The position numbers and the translations under genes were made by a program. Positions 1 through 8,595 of a stretch of DNA of 64,000 nt are shown piece after piece. Source of the stretch: Serratia sp. FDAARGOS_506 (GTDB lineage Bacteria > Pseudomonadota > Gammaproteobacteria > Enterobacterales > Enterobacteriaceae); contig NZ_CP033831.1 in the NCBI RefSeq assembly GCF_003812745.1, forward strand, positions 3,348,001 through 3,412,000, written 5' to 3'. How positions within the stretch are numbered: the stretch's first letter is position 1; each line of letters begins with the position of its first letter. The notes beneath the pieces were generated by a model. That model saw only the letters and a program-made list of their open reading frames with translations, made no database searches and had not been told where the DNA came from.

Positions 1-445
1 AATGTTCGAACACCGCCAGCGTTTCGTCCGAGATATGGTGTTCAATTCCTTCGCTGTCCAGCTCGGCGGTTTCGCTCGGCACCCCGAGGCACATCAGCAG
101 ATCGACCACGATACGGTGACGGCGGCGCACCTTCTGCGCCAACTGCTCGCCTTCTTCCGTTAAAAACACCCCGCGATAAGGGCGCGACTCCACCAGCCCG
201 GCGCTTTTCAATCGCGCGATATTTTTGATCGCCGTCGGGTGAGACACGCCGAAGCGGCGTGCGATATCGGTGGTTCTGGCTTCGCGGGTGCTTTGCAGCA
301 AATCGGCGATCAGCTCGACGTAATCTTCGATCAGCGCATTGGACTGCGCTTCGCGGGCGCGGCTAAAACGCAGGGCGTGCTCGGCCTCGTCCGGCATGTC
401 GGTCTGGGCGTGGCGGTCGGCGTTATCTGGCGCGCGGGTAACCAT
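1..445 (-). CDS. mntR: MntR, manganese-responsive DtxR-family repressor (3' end outside window)
   Basis: Winged-helix metalloregulator that, with Mn(II) bound, represses manganese uptake. The start is the ATG at 445 (minus strand), with an AGGA about 12 nt upstream; the reading frame is open to the window edge, so about 148 residues are seen. Residues ~33-80 form the helix-turn-helix (a stretch reading FGVSHPTAIKNIARL), followed by the RGVFLTEEGE wing typical of MntR, and the metal-binding/dimerisation part ends in an E-x-x-H-H pattern (EGIEHHISDETL). It is divergent from mntH, with a palindromic MntR box between them. Identification is firm by resemblance to E. coli MntR; the N-terminal ~20 residues are divergent. 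Confidence 0.93.
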   Translation of the reverse strand, partial: MVTRAPDNADRHAQTDMPDEAEHALRFSRAREAQSNALIEDYVELIADLLQSTREARTTDIARRFGVSHPTAIKNIARLKSAGLVESRPYRGVFLTEEGEQLAQKVRRRHRIVVDLLMCLGVPSETAELDSEGIEHHISDETLAVFEH

Positions 446-606
446 AGCGTGGGGCGTCCTGTAAGCATAAAAATGGCATCTCCCGGCAATGCGGGGAGGG
501 TTGCCCTAAGTTAGTCCAAATAGCACACATTATCAATTCGATGCCACGCATTGTGATAGCTAGAAATATCTCTACACAAAGCCAATGAATTTCGCCTGTT
601 GCATAA

Positions 607-626
607 AGTGTAGCCGATGCTACATT
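607..626. promoter_or_regulatory. Candidate MntR box between mntR and mntH
   Basis: The arms TGTAGC (609-614) and GCTACA (619-624) form a perfect inverted repeat around CGAT. On the minus strand the site fits the enterobacterial pattern AA-N3-AGC-N4-GCT-N3-TT. It lies ~50 bp upstream of mntH, where Mn(II)-MntR would block its transcription. The palindrome is seen directly; its role is inferred from the E. coli mntH promoter. Confidence 0.75.
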
Positions 627-675
627 GTCAGCATGATAGGTGGAAAAATAACCAGTAAAAGATTGAGGGTACTTC

Positions 676-1980
676 ATGCGTGATGCGGCAACCACTCCAT
701 CATTAACCGAACGGACCAACATTGCGATTGGCGCCGCCCTTGCCGGACGCAAGCGTGGCGCCTTTACGCCGTTGCTGTTCGCCGGCCCGGCGGTGATTGC
801 CTCTATTGCTTATATGGATCCCGGTAACTTCGCCACCAACATTCAGGCCGGTGCGAAATACGGCTACAGCCTGCTGTGGGTGGTGGTGATGGCCAACCTG
901 ATCGCCATGCTATTCCAGGCGCTGTCGGCCAAGCTGGGCATCGTCACCAACCGTAATCTGGCGGAGATGTGCCGCGATCAGTTTTCACGGCCGGTAGTGA
1001 TCGGTATGTGGCTGCTCAGCGAAGTGGCGGCAATGGCCACCGATCTGGCGGAGTTTCTCGGCGGAGCGATCGCCTTGGCGCTGCTGTTCCATATGCCGCT
1101 GTTGGCGGGGATGGGGGTGACGGCGGTGATCACCTATGCGCTGTTGATGGTGGAAAAGAAAGGTTTCCGCCCGGTTGAACTGATGATCGGCGGCCTGGTG
1201 GGCATCATCGCGCTGTGTTACCTGGTGGAGATGTTCATCGTACCGGTGGATTGGCAGGCGGCCGGGATCGGCATGGTGACGCCGCAGTTGCCGGATGCAC
1301 AGGCGCTGACCATCGCCGTCGGCATTATCGGCGCCACCGTGATGCCGCACGCCATTTTCCTGCATTCGGGGCTGACTCAGCACCGCAGCCCGGCCAGCGA
1401 TAACGGCGAGCGGCGCAAGCTGCTGCGCTTCTCCAATATTGAGGTGGTGATTGCGTTGGCGCTTGCCGGGCTGGTGAATATCGCGATGGTGATTATGGCC
1501 TCTAGCGCCTTCCACGCCGGGAACAGCGACGTGGCCGAAATTGGCACCGCCTACCATACGCTGACGCCGCTGTTCGGCGCGGCGGCCGCCGGCATCTTCC
1601 TCGCGTCGTTGATCGCCTCCGGCATTTCCAGCTCGGTGGTGGGCACCATGGCCGGGCAAATGATCATGCAGGGCTTCGTCGGTTTCCGCATCCCGGTGTG
1701 GGTACGCCGCCTGGTGACCATGGTGCCGGCGTTTATCGTGGTGGCGATGGGCGTCAATGCCACCGATGCGCTGGTCTACAGCCAGGTGGTGCTGAGCCTG
1801 GCGCTGCCGGCGCCGATGATCGCGCTGGTGATGTTCACCCGCCGCCGCGACATTATGGGCGAGTTCGCCAACGGCCGCTGGACCAGCCTGACGGCGGTGG
1901 TCGGCACGGTGGTGATCGTGCTGCTCAACGTGGTGCTGCTGTTGCAGACCTTCGGCGTCGAGATCCCTGGACTGGGGTGA
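676..1980 (+). CDS. mntH: MntH, Nramp-family proton-coupled Mn(II)/divalent metal transporter
   Basis: Inner-membrane importer that uses the proton gradient to take up Mn(II), and Fe(II) less well. The 434-residue protein is almost wholly hydrophobic with about 11 helices. The metal-site motif DPGN is at residues 48-51 in the first helix, and the partner motif MPH in the sixth helix is near residue 223; both are hallmarks of Nramp. The N-terminus is slightly longer than E. coli MntH (412 residues). The ATG at 676 follows a weak GAGGG (664-668). Divergent from mntR and probably repressed by it. Confidence 0.96.
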   Translation: MRDAATTPSLTERTNIAIGAALAGRKRGAFTPLLFAGPAVIASIAYMDPGNFATNIQAGAKYGYSLLWVVVMANLIAMLFQALSAKLGIVTNRNLAEMCRDQFSRPVVIGMWLLSEVAAMATDLAEFLGGAIALALLFHMPLLAGMGVTAVITYALLMVEKKGFRPVELMIGGLVGIIALCYLVEMFIVPVDWQAAGIGMVTPQLPDAQALTIAVGIIGATVMPHAIFLHSGLTQHRSPASDNGERRKLLRFSNIEVVIALALAGLVNIAMVIMASSAFHAGNSDVAEIGTAYHTLTPLFGAAAAGIFLASLIASGISSSVVGTMAGQMIMQGFVGFRIPVWVRRLVTMVPAFIVVAMGVNATDALVYSQVVLSLALPAPMIALVMFTRRRDIMGEFANGRWTSLTAVVGTVVIVLLNVVLLLQTFGVEIPGLG

Positions 1981-2017
1981 TCTTCTGGGCCGCGCAGGGC
2001 GCGGCCGCGTCGCTAAA

Positions 2018-2767
2018 TTATAGATTCCCCACGCCGCCGTCCATCTGCAGCTCCGCGCCGACCATAAAGGCCGACTCGTCCGCCGCCAGAAACACCGCCG
2101 CTTTGGCCAGTTCCAACGCGCTGCCCATGCGGCCGATCGGCACCAGCGCGCGGATATCGTCGCGCAATGCCCGCTCATCCGCTTCCGCCAACCCCAGCTT
2201 ACCCAATGCCGGAGTTTCGGTCGGGCCGGGGCTGAGGCCGTTAAGGCGAATGCCGCGCGCGTGCAGCTCACCGGAGAGCGTTCTGGCCAGCGACAGCAAG
2301 CCGGCTTTGCTGGCGGCATAGGCGCTGCTTTGCGGCAGGCCGATATGGGCGCTGACCGAACCGCACAGGATCACCGAAGAAGGGTTGGCCAGCAGCGGCA
2401 ACAGCGCCTGGATCAGAAAGAATGGCCCCTTCAGGTTGATGTCCATCAGCCGCTGATAGCTCTGCTCATCCCACTCCTGCAGCGGGCGATGCGTAACGTC
2501 GCCGGCGTTGATGTACAGCACGTCCAGCCGTGGCCACCGTTGCCCCAGCCGCTGCGCCAGCTCGCGCTGCTGCGGGATATTGCCCGCGTCGCTCAGCAGC
2601 AACAGCGCCTTGCCCGCCAATGCCTGGCCCGCTGCGTCCAGGGCGCTTTGGCTGCGCCCGGTGATCGCCACCGTCGCGCCCTCGGCGATGAACTGGCGGG
2701 CGGTTTCCAGCCCGATACCGCTGGTGCCGCCGGTAATCAATGCGTATTTGCCTTGCAGTCGTGACAT
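2018..2767 (-). CDS. Short-chain dehydrogenase/reductase (SDR)
   Basis: NAD(P)-dependent oxidoreductase of the classical SDR type, 249 residues. The Rossmann motif TGGTSGIG lies at residues ~11-18, and the active-site Tyr-x-x-x-Lys is in SSAYAASKAG. The C-terminus (AAFLAADESAFMVGAELQMDGG style) is standard for the family. The reading frame stays open further upstream, but the ATG at 2767 is preferred because the family motif then starts about ten residues in and a GAGG-like sequence (CTAAAGAGGAATCGG) precedes it. Divergent from an HxlR regulator, a common pairing in which the regulator controls the reductase. Substrate unknown. Confidence 0.9.
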   Translation of the reverse strand: MSRLQGKYALITGGTSGIGLETARQFIAEGATVAITGRSQSALDAAGQALAGKALLLLSDAGNIPQQRELAQRLGQRWPRLDVLYINAGDVTHRPLQEWDEQSYQRLMDINLKGPFFLIQALLPLLANPSSVILCGSVSAHIGLPQSSAYAASKAGLLSLARTLSGELHARGIRLNGLSPGPTETPALGKLGLAEADERALRDDIRALVPIGRMGSALELAKAAVFLAADESAFMVGAELQMDGGVGNL

Positions 2768-2824
2768 AACCGATTCCTCTTTAGCGTCTGTTGCGGCATT
2801 ATTTGCGCTATAGTTCCTTTTGCA

Positions 2825-2847
2825 TAGTAGGCACCTTTTGGATACTA
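2825..2847. promoter_or_regulatory. Inverted repeat TAGTA-N13-TACTA, candidate HxlR operator
   Basis: Arms at 2825-2829 and 2843-2847 lie in the ~100-bp gap between the SDR gene and the HxlR gene. HxlR/YodB proteins bind short inverted repeats of this TACT/AGTA kind, so control of both divergent promoters is plausible. Only the repeat is seen; binding is inferred. Confidence 0.4.
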
Positions 2848-2866
2848 AAGGACGAGGTGGGATGAA

Positions 2867-3244
2867 ATGACGGCACAAGCGCCATTAGCGGCGGAAAATA
2901 ATTTGGCGGCGTTGCCGATAGCGGGCGAACCCTGTCCGATGGTGGACTTCGTCAATCTGGTGTCGGGCAAGTGGGCGATACCGATCCTGTATCGCCTGAT
3001 CGTGATAGACGGCCCGGTGCGATTCAGCGAGCTGCAGCGGGCGGTGGCGCCCATTGCGCAGAAAGAGCTGACACGCCAGCTGCGGCTTTTCGAACAGCGC
3101 GGCCTGGTGACGCGGCAGGCGTTTCCCGAAGTGCCGCCGCGGGTGGAGTATCAGGTCACCGCGCTCGGCAAGTCGCTACGGCCGACGCTGGATTCGCTGG
3201 CCGAGTGGATGCGCCGGCACGCGCCGCAGCTGATCGGCGGCTAG
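2867..3244 (+). CDS. HxlR-family winged-helix transcriptional regulator
   Basis: Small DNA-binding protein of 125 residues. It contains the family pattern: a cysteine in the N-terminal part (PCPMVDFVNLVSGKW), the helix-turn-helix (RFSELQRAV..IAQKELTRQL), and the beta-wing with PRVEYQVTALGKSL. HxlR proteins often sense electrophiles or aldehydes through such a cysteine and control an adjacent oxidoreductase, which fits the divergent SDR. Its stop codon overlaps that of the convergent binding-protein gene: the four bases CTAG at 3241-3244 serve both strands. Confidence 0.9.
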   Translation: MTAQAPLAAENNLAALPIAGEPCPMVDFVNLVSGKWAIPILYRLIVIDGPVRFSELQRAVAPIAQKELTRQLRLFEQRGLVTRQAFPEVPPRVEYQVTALGKSLRPTLDSLAEWMRRHAPQLIGG

Positions 3245-4146
3245 TCGCCGATGCCCGGCGGATTGATGGCGGAGCGCTCGACCTTTTCGTCGCCTTCGCC
3301 CCAGCGCTGCAGCACCTGCGCGTATTCGCCGCTGACGATCGCGCCGTTGATGGCGGCGTTGATGGCGTTCACCAGCCCATTGCCTTTCCTGCTGGTAACC
3401 GCGACGTAGGCCACGCTGGGGCCGATGCCGACCATTTTGGTCTTGCCGGTCAGCGCTGCCTTGTAGGCGCCGGTAGAATGGGGGCCAAAGAACGCGTCGG
3501 CGCGCCCGGACTGAATGCTCAGGTTGGCGGCGGCGTCGTCGGTCACGTAGATCGGCTGCACCGGCGGCAGCCCGGCGGTGCGGTTTTGCTTATCCCATCC
3601 CAGCAGTATGTTTTCCTGATTGGTGCCGGATCCGACGATGATCCGCAGCCCGGCGATATCCTGCGGTCGGTTGATCGAGGTGATGTTGCTGGTGGATTTG
3701 ACGTAAAAGCCCAGCGTGTCCACCCGATAGGTCGCGAAGTCGAATTTGGTCTTGCGCTGTTTGGTGACGGCGATGTTGAAGATCGCCGCATCGTATTTGC
3801 CGGCGCTGATGCCCAACGGCCAATCTTCCCAGGAGGTTGGCACCAGATTCAGCTCCAGCCCGAGGCTGTCGGCCACCAGGCGGGCGATGTCCGGATCGCT
3901 GCCGATCAGCGTTTTATTGTCTTCGGCGAACAGCGCCAGCGGCGGGGAGTTCTCGAATGCCACCGCCACCGTCAGCTTGCCGGGCACCGCAAAGTGAAAG
4001 TTAGCCGGAATCAGTGCGATAGCGGCCGGATTCTGTTCTGCGCGTATCGGCTCGCGGTTAGCCTGCAGATCGATACCGCCCGCCGGGGTGGCCTGAACGG
4101 CAGCGCTCAGCAACAGCGCACACAGCGCCGAAATTCTCAATGGCAT
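3241..4146 (-). CDS. Periplasmic amino-acid-type ABC substrate-binding protein (SBP_bac_3)
   Basis: Secreted solute-binding protein of 301 residues. A signal peptide (residues 1-19, ending AVQA) precedes a family-3 binding fold with the typical sequence DIARLVADSLGLELNLVPTS and the hinge region IAGLRIIVGSGTNQE. Proteins of this family deliver polar amino acids or related compounds to an ABC permease, but no permease or ATPase gene lies nearby, so it is an orphan whose partner must be elsewhere. No promoter was clear in the 221 bp towards hinT. Confidence 0.85.
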   Translation of the reverse strand: MPLRISALCALLLSAAVQATPAGGIDLQANREPIRAEQNPAAIALIPANFHFAVPGKLTVAVAFENSPPLALFAEDNKTLIGSDPDIARLVADSLGLELNLVPTSWEDWPLGISAGKYDAAIFNIAVTKQRKTKFDFATYRVDTLGFYVKSTSNITSINRPQDIAGLRIIVGSGTNQENILLGWDKQNRTAGLPPVQPIYVTDDAAANLSIQSGRADAFFGPHSTGAYKAALTGKTKMVGIGPSVAYVAVTSRKGNGLVNAINAAINGAIVSGEYAQVLQRWGEGDEKVERSAINPPGIGD

Positions 4147-4367
4147 AGTGCCCTCTATTCTTTTTTAATCATGGAGTTACTATTGGCGGCGGCGTGCGGC
4201 AAGTAAAGCAACAATAGTGAATAACCAAAGCGAAAAGATGCACAATCGGGGTACCGGCCTGCGCGAATCTGCAGCACTCGACGCGGAAAGTGCGCAATCA
4301 GGTTGAAAGCAGTAGAATTTGTCACTCATACTGCGTACAGCTAATTGTGTAAAACAAGGAACGCCAG

Positions 4368-4718
4368 ATGGCCGAAGAAACGATTTTCAGTAAAATTATC
4401 CGCCGCGAAATCCCTGCTGATGTGGTTTATCAGGATGAACTGGTCACCGCTTTCCGTGACATCTCTCCCCAGGCGCCCACCCATGTGCTGATCGTTCCCA
4501 ACGTGCTGATCCCAACCGTCAACGACGTGACTGTGGAGCACGAAGCGGCGCTGGGCCGCATGATCACCGCCGCGGCGAAGATCGCCGAACAGGAAGGCAT
4601 TGCTGAGGACGGCTACCGCCTGATCGTCAACTGCAACCGCCACGCCGGTCAGGAGGTCTATCATATTCATATGCACCTGGTCGGTGGCCGCTCGCTGGGG
4701 CCGCTGCTGTCACGTTAA
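4368..4718 (+). CDS. hinT: HinT, purine nucleoside phosphoramidase (HIT family)
   Basis: Cytosolic HIT-family hydrolase, 116 residues, that cleaves AMP-lysine and other adenosine phosphoramidates and removes aminoacyl-adenylates from LysU. The histidine triad is seen as YHIHMHL near residue 100, preceded by the HVLIVPN block. The start ATG follows AAGGA. It is the first gene of the block hinT-ycfL-lpoB-thiK-nagZ-ycfP, the same order as in E. coli, with only 11 bp to ycfL, so they probably share a transcript. Confidence 0.96.
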   Translation: MAEETIFSKIIRREIPADVVYQDELVTAFRDISPQAPTHVLIVPNVLIPTVNDVTVEHEAALGRMITAAAKIAEQEGIAEDGYRLIVNCNRHAGQEVYHIHMHLVGGRSLGPLLSR

Positions 4719-4729
4719 GCGAGGAAATC

Positions 4730-5119
4730 ATGCGCGGTAAAAAAACTCTGCGTAGTCTGATGGCGTTGGCGCTGCCCGCCGCGTTGCTGATGGGGTGCAG
4801 TTCGCCGTCAGGCATTGCGGTCAACCAGGGCCAAACGGTGGTGATGGATCCTTCGGTGCTGACCGCCGGTATTCTGGCCGATACGCCTTCGATTTCGAAC
4901 GCCTCCGGGCGGGTGATGGCGACTTCGGTGCTCAATAACAGCCAACCGACGCCGGTCACCGTGCATTATCGTTTCTATTGGTATGACGCGCAGGGGCTGG
5001 ATATCCGCCCCTTCGAGAAACCGCGCGAGATCGTCGTGGCGCCCGACTCGGACGCCAAAATCTACTCGATTAACGGCAACCTGGACGCCAAAAGCGCGCG
5101 TCTGTATCTGTACCTGTAA
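4730..5119 (+). CDS. ycfL: YcfL family lipoprotein
   Basis: Exported lipoprotein of 129 residues. The signal peptide ends in a lipobox with Cys at residue 23 (LLMGC), so it should be lipid-anchored; the mature part has a beta-rich DUF1425 fold (VTVHYRFYWYDAQGL). Molecular function is unknown. It sits between hinT and lpoB as in E. coli, with a GAGGA ribosome site 5 nt before the ATG. Confidence 0.92.
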   Translation: MRGKKTLRSLMALALPAALLMGCSSPSGIAVNQGQTVVMDPSVLTAGILADTPSISNASGRVMATSVLNNSQPTPVTVHYRFYWYDAQGLDIRPFEKPREIVVAPDSDAKIYSINGNLDAKSARLYLYL

Positions 5120-5145
5120 GCGCTTGCCAGGTTTGGAGAAAAAGC

Positions 5146-5736
5146 ATGAAAAAGTACGTCTTAGTGGCGCTGGCCGCATTAACCCTGAGTGGCTGTCTGT
5201 CGCGTCCGCCTGAGCCGGATCAGCCGCTGCCGCCGGTTACCGTCGAGCCGGAACAGCCGACGCCGCCGGTCGAGCAGCCGCAGCCGCCAACCACCGAGCC
5301 GGTACCGCAGCCGCCGAAAATTCAGCAGCTCGACTGGCTGGGCAGCGTTCAGCCGCTGGTGGGGCAGATGCTGAAGGCCGATGGCGTCACGGCCGGCAGC
5401 GTGCTGCTGCTGGACAGCGTCAAGAACAACACCAACGGTTCGCTGCAGATGGGCAAGGCCACCGCGGCGCTGTACAAGGCGTTGGCGTCGAACTCCACCT
5501 TCAGCGTGGTGCCGGAAGCGAAGCTGACCAGTGCCAGACAAACGCTGGGCCTGTCGGCGGATGACAGCTTCGGTTCGCGCAGCAAGGCGATTGGCCTGGC
5601 GCGCATCGTCGGCGCGCAGTACGTGCTGTACAGCGACGTCAGCGGCGATGTGAAGTCACCGACGCTGGATATGCAGCTGATGCTGGTGCAAACCGGCGAG
5701 ATCGTCTGGTCGGGCAATGGCGCCGTTAAACGCTGA
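5146..5736 (+). CDS. lpoB: LpoB, outer-membrane activator of penicillin-binding protein 1b
   Basis: Outer-membrane lipoprotein that reaches through the periplasm to stimulate PBP1b glycosyltransferase and transpeptidase activity during division. The sequence shows a lipobox (LSGC, Cys ~19), a long proline/glutamine-rich disordered linker (residues ~22-62), then the globular domain (DWLGSVQPLVGQMLKADGV to the C-terminus IVWSGNGAVKR). At 196 residues it is slightly shorter than E. coli LpoB. The last 20 bases overlap the thiK start, implying translational coupling. Confidence 0.94.
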   Translation: MKKYVLVALAALTLSGCLSRPPEPDQPLPPVTVEPEQPTPPVEQPQPPTTEPVPQPPKIQQLDWLGSVQPLVGQMLKADGVTAGSVLLLDSVKNNTNGSLQMGKATAALYKALASNSTFSVVPEAKLTSARQTLGLSADDSFGSRSKAIGLARIVGAQYVLYSDVSGDVKSPTLDMQLMLVQTGEIVWSGNGAVKR

Positions 5737-6583
5737 GGCCGCGCTGCGACGATTGATGGAAACCAGACTGCCGGCGGTGAATACCGCCGGTTGTCATTTC
5801 AGCCCGGTGCAGGGGCTGACCGGCGAGAGCTGGCGCATCGACGGTTCGGGCGTCACGCTGTTGGCGCGGCAGCACAGTGCGGAAAAGCGCGCGTTGGGCG
5901 TGAGCCGACGGCGGGAAGCGCAGGTTTTGCGGCGCTGTGCTCCGGGGCTGGGGCCACGGGTTTTCGCACTAAATAATCAGTGGCTTATCCTCGAATGGCT
6001 CGAAGGTGACGTCGTCACAAATGCCGAGTTTGCGGCGCTGAATCAGCGCGGCGAGCTGGCGGGGATGGCGGCGGAACTGCATCAGCGGCCGCTCAGCGGT
6101 TACCGACTGGATCTGCGGCGACAGTTCCTCCGCTATTGGCAGCAGCTGGATACGCGGCGTTTAACCCCTGACTGGCTGCGCCTGCAGCGTCATTTTTTAC
6201 GCAGCGCCTTGCCACGGCCGCTGCGCCTGGCGCCGCTGCACATGGACATCCATCCGGGCAATCTGCTCGCCACCGGCGAAGGGCTGCGGCTTATCGACTG
6301 GGAATATGCCGCCGACGGCGACGTGGCGCTGGATATCGCCGCGCTGTTTCGCGGTAACGGTTGGCCGGCTGGGCAGCAGCAGCGCTTTTTGCAGCACTAC
6401 GCGCGCCAGGGCTATCACGACGTCGCCCGGCTGCAGGCGCAGGTGCGCCGCTGGCTGCCGTGGGTGGATTATCTGATGCTGCTGTGGTTCGAAGTGCGCT
6501 GGCAGCAGAGCGGCGACGCCGAATTTTTGCGCTGGGGCGCGGCGGTGCGCCGGCGATTTTGTTTATCATCATCCGAATTCTGA
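5717..6583 (+). CDS. thiK: ThiK, thiamine kinase
   Basis: Cytosolic salvage enzyme that phosphorylates thiamine to thiamine monophosphate. It has an aminoglycoside-phosphotransferase-like kinase fold of 288 residues: Brenner motif LHMDIHPGNLL near residue 175 gives the catalytic Asp, and LIDWEYAADGD gives the metal-binding Asp. The chosen ATG at 5717 lies inside lpoB; an internal ATG at 5756 would give a protein closer in length to E. coli ThiK (274). No TPP riboswitch is apparent, in keeping with its place in the lpoB-nagZ transcription unit. Confidence 0.92.
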   Translation: MAPLNAEAALRRLMETRLPAVNTAGCHFSPVQGLTGESWRIDGSGVTLLARQHSAEKRALGVSRRREAQVLRRCAPGLGPRVFALNNQWLILEWLEGDVVTNAEFAALNQRGELAGMAAELHQRPLSGYRLDLRRQFLRYWQQLDTRRLTPDWLRLQRHFLRSALPRPLRLAPLHMDIHPGNLLATGEGLRLIDWEYAADGDVALDIAALFRGNGWPAGQQQRFLQHYARQGYHDVARLQAQVRRWLPWVDYLMLLWFEVRWQQSGDAEFLRWGAAVRRRFCLSSSEF

Positions 6584-6609
6584 ACGAACAATAATGAAGT
6601 GAGGTGCCC

Positions 6610-7641
6610 GTGGGCCCAGTAATGCTAGATGTCGCCGGCTACGAGCTGGATGCAGAAGAACGCGAAATCTTGAAACACCCGCTGGTTGGCGGGTTGATCT
6701 TGTTTACCCGCAACTTCCACGATGCGGATCAGCTGCGTGAGCTGGTGCGCCAGATCCGCGCCGCCTCGCACGATCGGCTGGTGGTGGCGGTGGACCAGGA
6801 GGGCGGGCGCGTACAGCGCTTCCGCGAAGGCTTCACCCGCTTGCCGGCGGCGCAGTCGTTCGCCGCGCTGCACGATGCGCAGGAAGGCGGCCGTCTGGCG
6901 CAGGAGGCCGGCTGGCTGATGGCGGCGGAGATGATCGCGCAGGATATCGACATCAGCTTCGCGCCGGTGCTGGACATCGGCCACGGCAGCGCGGCGATCG
7001 GCGAGCGTTCGTTCCACAGCGATCCGCAGCAGGCGCTGGCGATGGCGGAACGCTTTATCCTCGGCATGCACAGCGCCGGCATGAAAACCACCGGCAAACA
7101 CTTCCCGGGGCACGGTGCCGTCAGCGCCGACTCGCACAAGGAAACCCCGCGCGATCCGCGGCCATTGGCGCAGATCCGTGAGCATGACATGGCGATTTTC
7201 CGCGAGTTGATCAACCGCCAGCTGCTGGACGCCGTCATGCCGGCCCACGTCATCTATACTGAAGCGGATCCGCGTCCGGCCAGTGGCTCGCCTTACTGGC
7301 TGCAGCAGATCCTGCGTCAGGAGTTGGGCTTCGACGGCGTGATTTTCTCCGACGATCTGTCGATGGAAGGCGCCGCCATCATGGGCAGCTACGCCGAGCG
7401 TGGTCAGGCCGCGCTGGACGCCGGTTGCGACATGATCCTGGTGTGCAATAACCGCGCCGGTGCGGTCAGCGTGTTGGATAACCTGTCCCCGGTCAAAGCA
7501 GAGAAGGTGAAGCGGTTATATCATCGCGGTCAGTTCACCCGTCAGGAACTGCGCGACTCTGAGCGCTGGCAGCAGGCGCACAAGGCGCTCAGCGCGCTGA
7601 GCGAACGCTGGGAGGAGCACAAGCAGCGTTCGCAAGGGTGA
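6610..7641 (+). CDS. nagZ: NagZ, beta-N-acetylhexosaminidase (GH3)
   Basis: Cytosolic peptidoglycan-recycling enzyme that removes N-acetylglucosamine from GlcNAc-anhydroMurNAc peptides; its product feeds the signal that induces AmpC in Serratia. 343 residues. The GH3 loop KHFPGHG with a following His/Asp pair is near residues 163-175, and the nucleophile Asp is in [10 protein letters not shown]. The start is set at GTG 6610 because GAGG (6601-6604) then has 5-nt spacing and the protein begins MGPVMLDV as in relatives; GTG 6604 is the alternative. Confidence 0.95.
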   Translation: MGPVMLDVAGYELDAEEREILKHPLVGGLILFTRNFHDADQLRELVRQIRAASHDRLVVAVDQEGGRVQRFREGFTRLPAAQSFAALHDAQEGGRLAQEAGWLMAAEMIAQDIDISFAPVLDIGHGSAAIGERSFHSDPQQALAMAERFILGMHSAGMKTTGKHFPGHGAVSADSHKETPRDPRPLAQIREHDMAIFRELINRQLLDAVMPAHVIYTEADPRPASGSPYWLQQILRQELGFDGVIFSDDLSMEGAAIMGSYAERGQAALDAGCDMILVCNNRAGAVSVLDNLSPVKAEKVKRLYHRGQFTRQELRDSERWQQAHKALSALSERWEEHKQRSQG

Positions 7642-7720
7642 ATCCAGGCGCCGCATTGCGGCGCAGAGCGGAAATGATGAGGGCCGCGCCTGCGGCCCTT
7701 GGCTTGTTGCGAGGATCCAC

Positions 7721-8263
7721 ATGATTATCTATTTGCACGGCTTCGATTCCACCAGTCCCGGCAATCATGAAAAGGTGTTACAGCTGCAGTTTATCGATCC
7801 GGACGTGCGCTTTATCAGCTACAGCACGCTGCATCCGCGTCACGACATGCAGCATCTGTTGAAAGAGGTGGACAAGGCGGTGCAGCAGGGCGGCGATGCG
7901 CATCCGTTGATCTGCGGGGTCGGCCTCGGCGGCTTCTGGGCGGAGCGCATCGGCTTCCTGTGCGGCATTCGCCAGGCGATGTTCAACCCCAATCTGTACC
8001 CGGAAGAGCACATGCACGGCAAGATAGACCGGCCGGAAGAGTATCGCGATATCGCCACCAAGTGCGTGGAGGATTTCCGCGAGAAGAACCGCGACCGCTG
8101 TCTGGTGGTGCTGTCGCGGCACGACGAGGTGCTGGATAACCGGCGCAGCGCCGAATTGCTGCATCACTACTACGAGATCGTGTGGGATGAACAGCAGACG
8201 CACAAGTTCAAAAACATCTCACCCCATCTGCAGCGGATCAAGGCGTTCAAAGCGCTGGGTTAA
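7721..8263 (+). CDS. ycfP: YcfP, esterase-like alpha/beta-hydrolase-fold protein
   Basis: 180-residue cytosolic protein of the UPF0227 family. It has the N-terminal IIYLHGFDS block and a nucleophile-elbow region, but the elbow reads GVGLGG rather than G-x-S-x-G, so the usual serine is absent; catalysis is therefore doubtful. E. coli YcfP is likewise annotated only as a putative hydrolase. It follows nagZ as in E. coli, with a GAGGATCC ribosome-site region before the ATG. Confidence 0.92.
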   Translation: MIIYLHGFDSTSPGNHEKVLQLQFIDPDVRFISYSTLHPRHDMQHLLKEVDKAVQQGGDAHPLICGVGLGGFWAERIGFLCGIRQAMFNPNLYPEEHMHGKIDRPEEYRDIATKCVEDFREKNRDRCLVVLSRHDEVLDNRRSAELLHHYYEIVWDEQQTHKFKNISPHLQRIKAFKALG

Positions 8264-8446
8264 CAGTTTCATAACGCTGCCGCGAGCCGCGCCCACCGTT
8301 TGCTACCGACGGGAAGTGCGGCTTTTTTGTACGCCAGGGTGAAGTTTTTCGCGGCAATCGGCAAAATTTAAAACTGTGACTCAGCGCTAACTATTTGAAT
8401 CACAATCCCCAAAAAATCCCCTCGTCCAGCCTTTAACCGAAAAAAT

Positions 8447-8460
8447 TTGATGTACGTCAA
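8447..8460. promoter_or_regulatory. Candidate FNR box upstream of ndh
   Basis: TTGAT-N4-GTCAA at this position differs by one base from the FNR consensus TTGAT-N4-ATCAA. E. coli ndh is repressed anaerobically by FNR, so conservation is expected. It directly adjoins the PdhR-like palindrome. Confidence 0.6.
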
Positions 8461-8477
8461 TTTTGGTATGACCAAAT
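8461..8477. promoter_or_regulatory. Candidate PdhR box upstream of ndh
   Basis: The core TTGGT-ATG-ACCAA (8463-8475) is a perfect inverted repeat and matches the PdhR operator pattern. E. coli ndh is a known PdhR target, released when pyruvate rises. Confidence 0.7.
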
Positions 8478-8595
8478 AACCTTGCATGTTATTCTGGCCT
8501 CAGAGAGCCGATTTATTTTAAGCGAACCCTATGTATTCTAAGGATATTATTTATTTACCCTGGGATAACAAATGGTTCACATTTAGGGGGTTATT

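Larger units (their letters stand above)
8264..8595. other. ycfP-ndh intergenic region
   Basis: 332 bp without a gene. It holds a weak stem (AGCCGC/GCGGCT with a long loop, then TTTTTT at about 8324-8329) that may end ycfP transcription, followed by the ndh promoter region with an FNR-like and a PdhR-like box listed separately. Confidence 0.6.

Noticed and set aside
446-675. Manganese riboswitch in the mntH leader
   Set aside because: No yybP-ykoY-like structure was apparent and enterobacterial mntH is controlled by MntR at the promoter; the palindrome explains the region.
985-2319. 444-codon open frame antisense to mntH and the SDR gene
   Set aside because: Composition is rich in His/Arg/Gln/Ala with no domain, as expected for the antisense shadow of a high-GC gene; the opposite strand encodes clear MntH.
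5700-5760. TPP riboswitch for thiK
   Set aside because: thiK starts inside lpoB, leaving no leader in which an aptamer could form.
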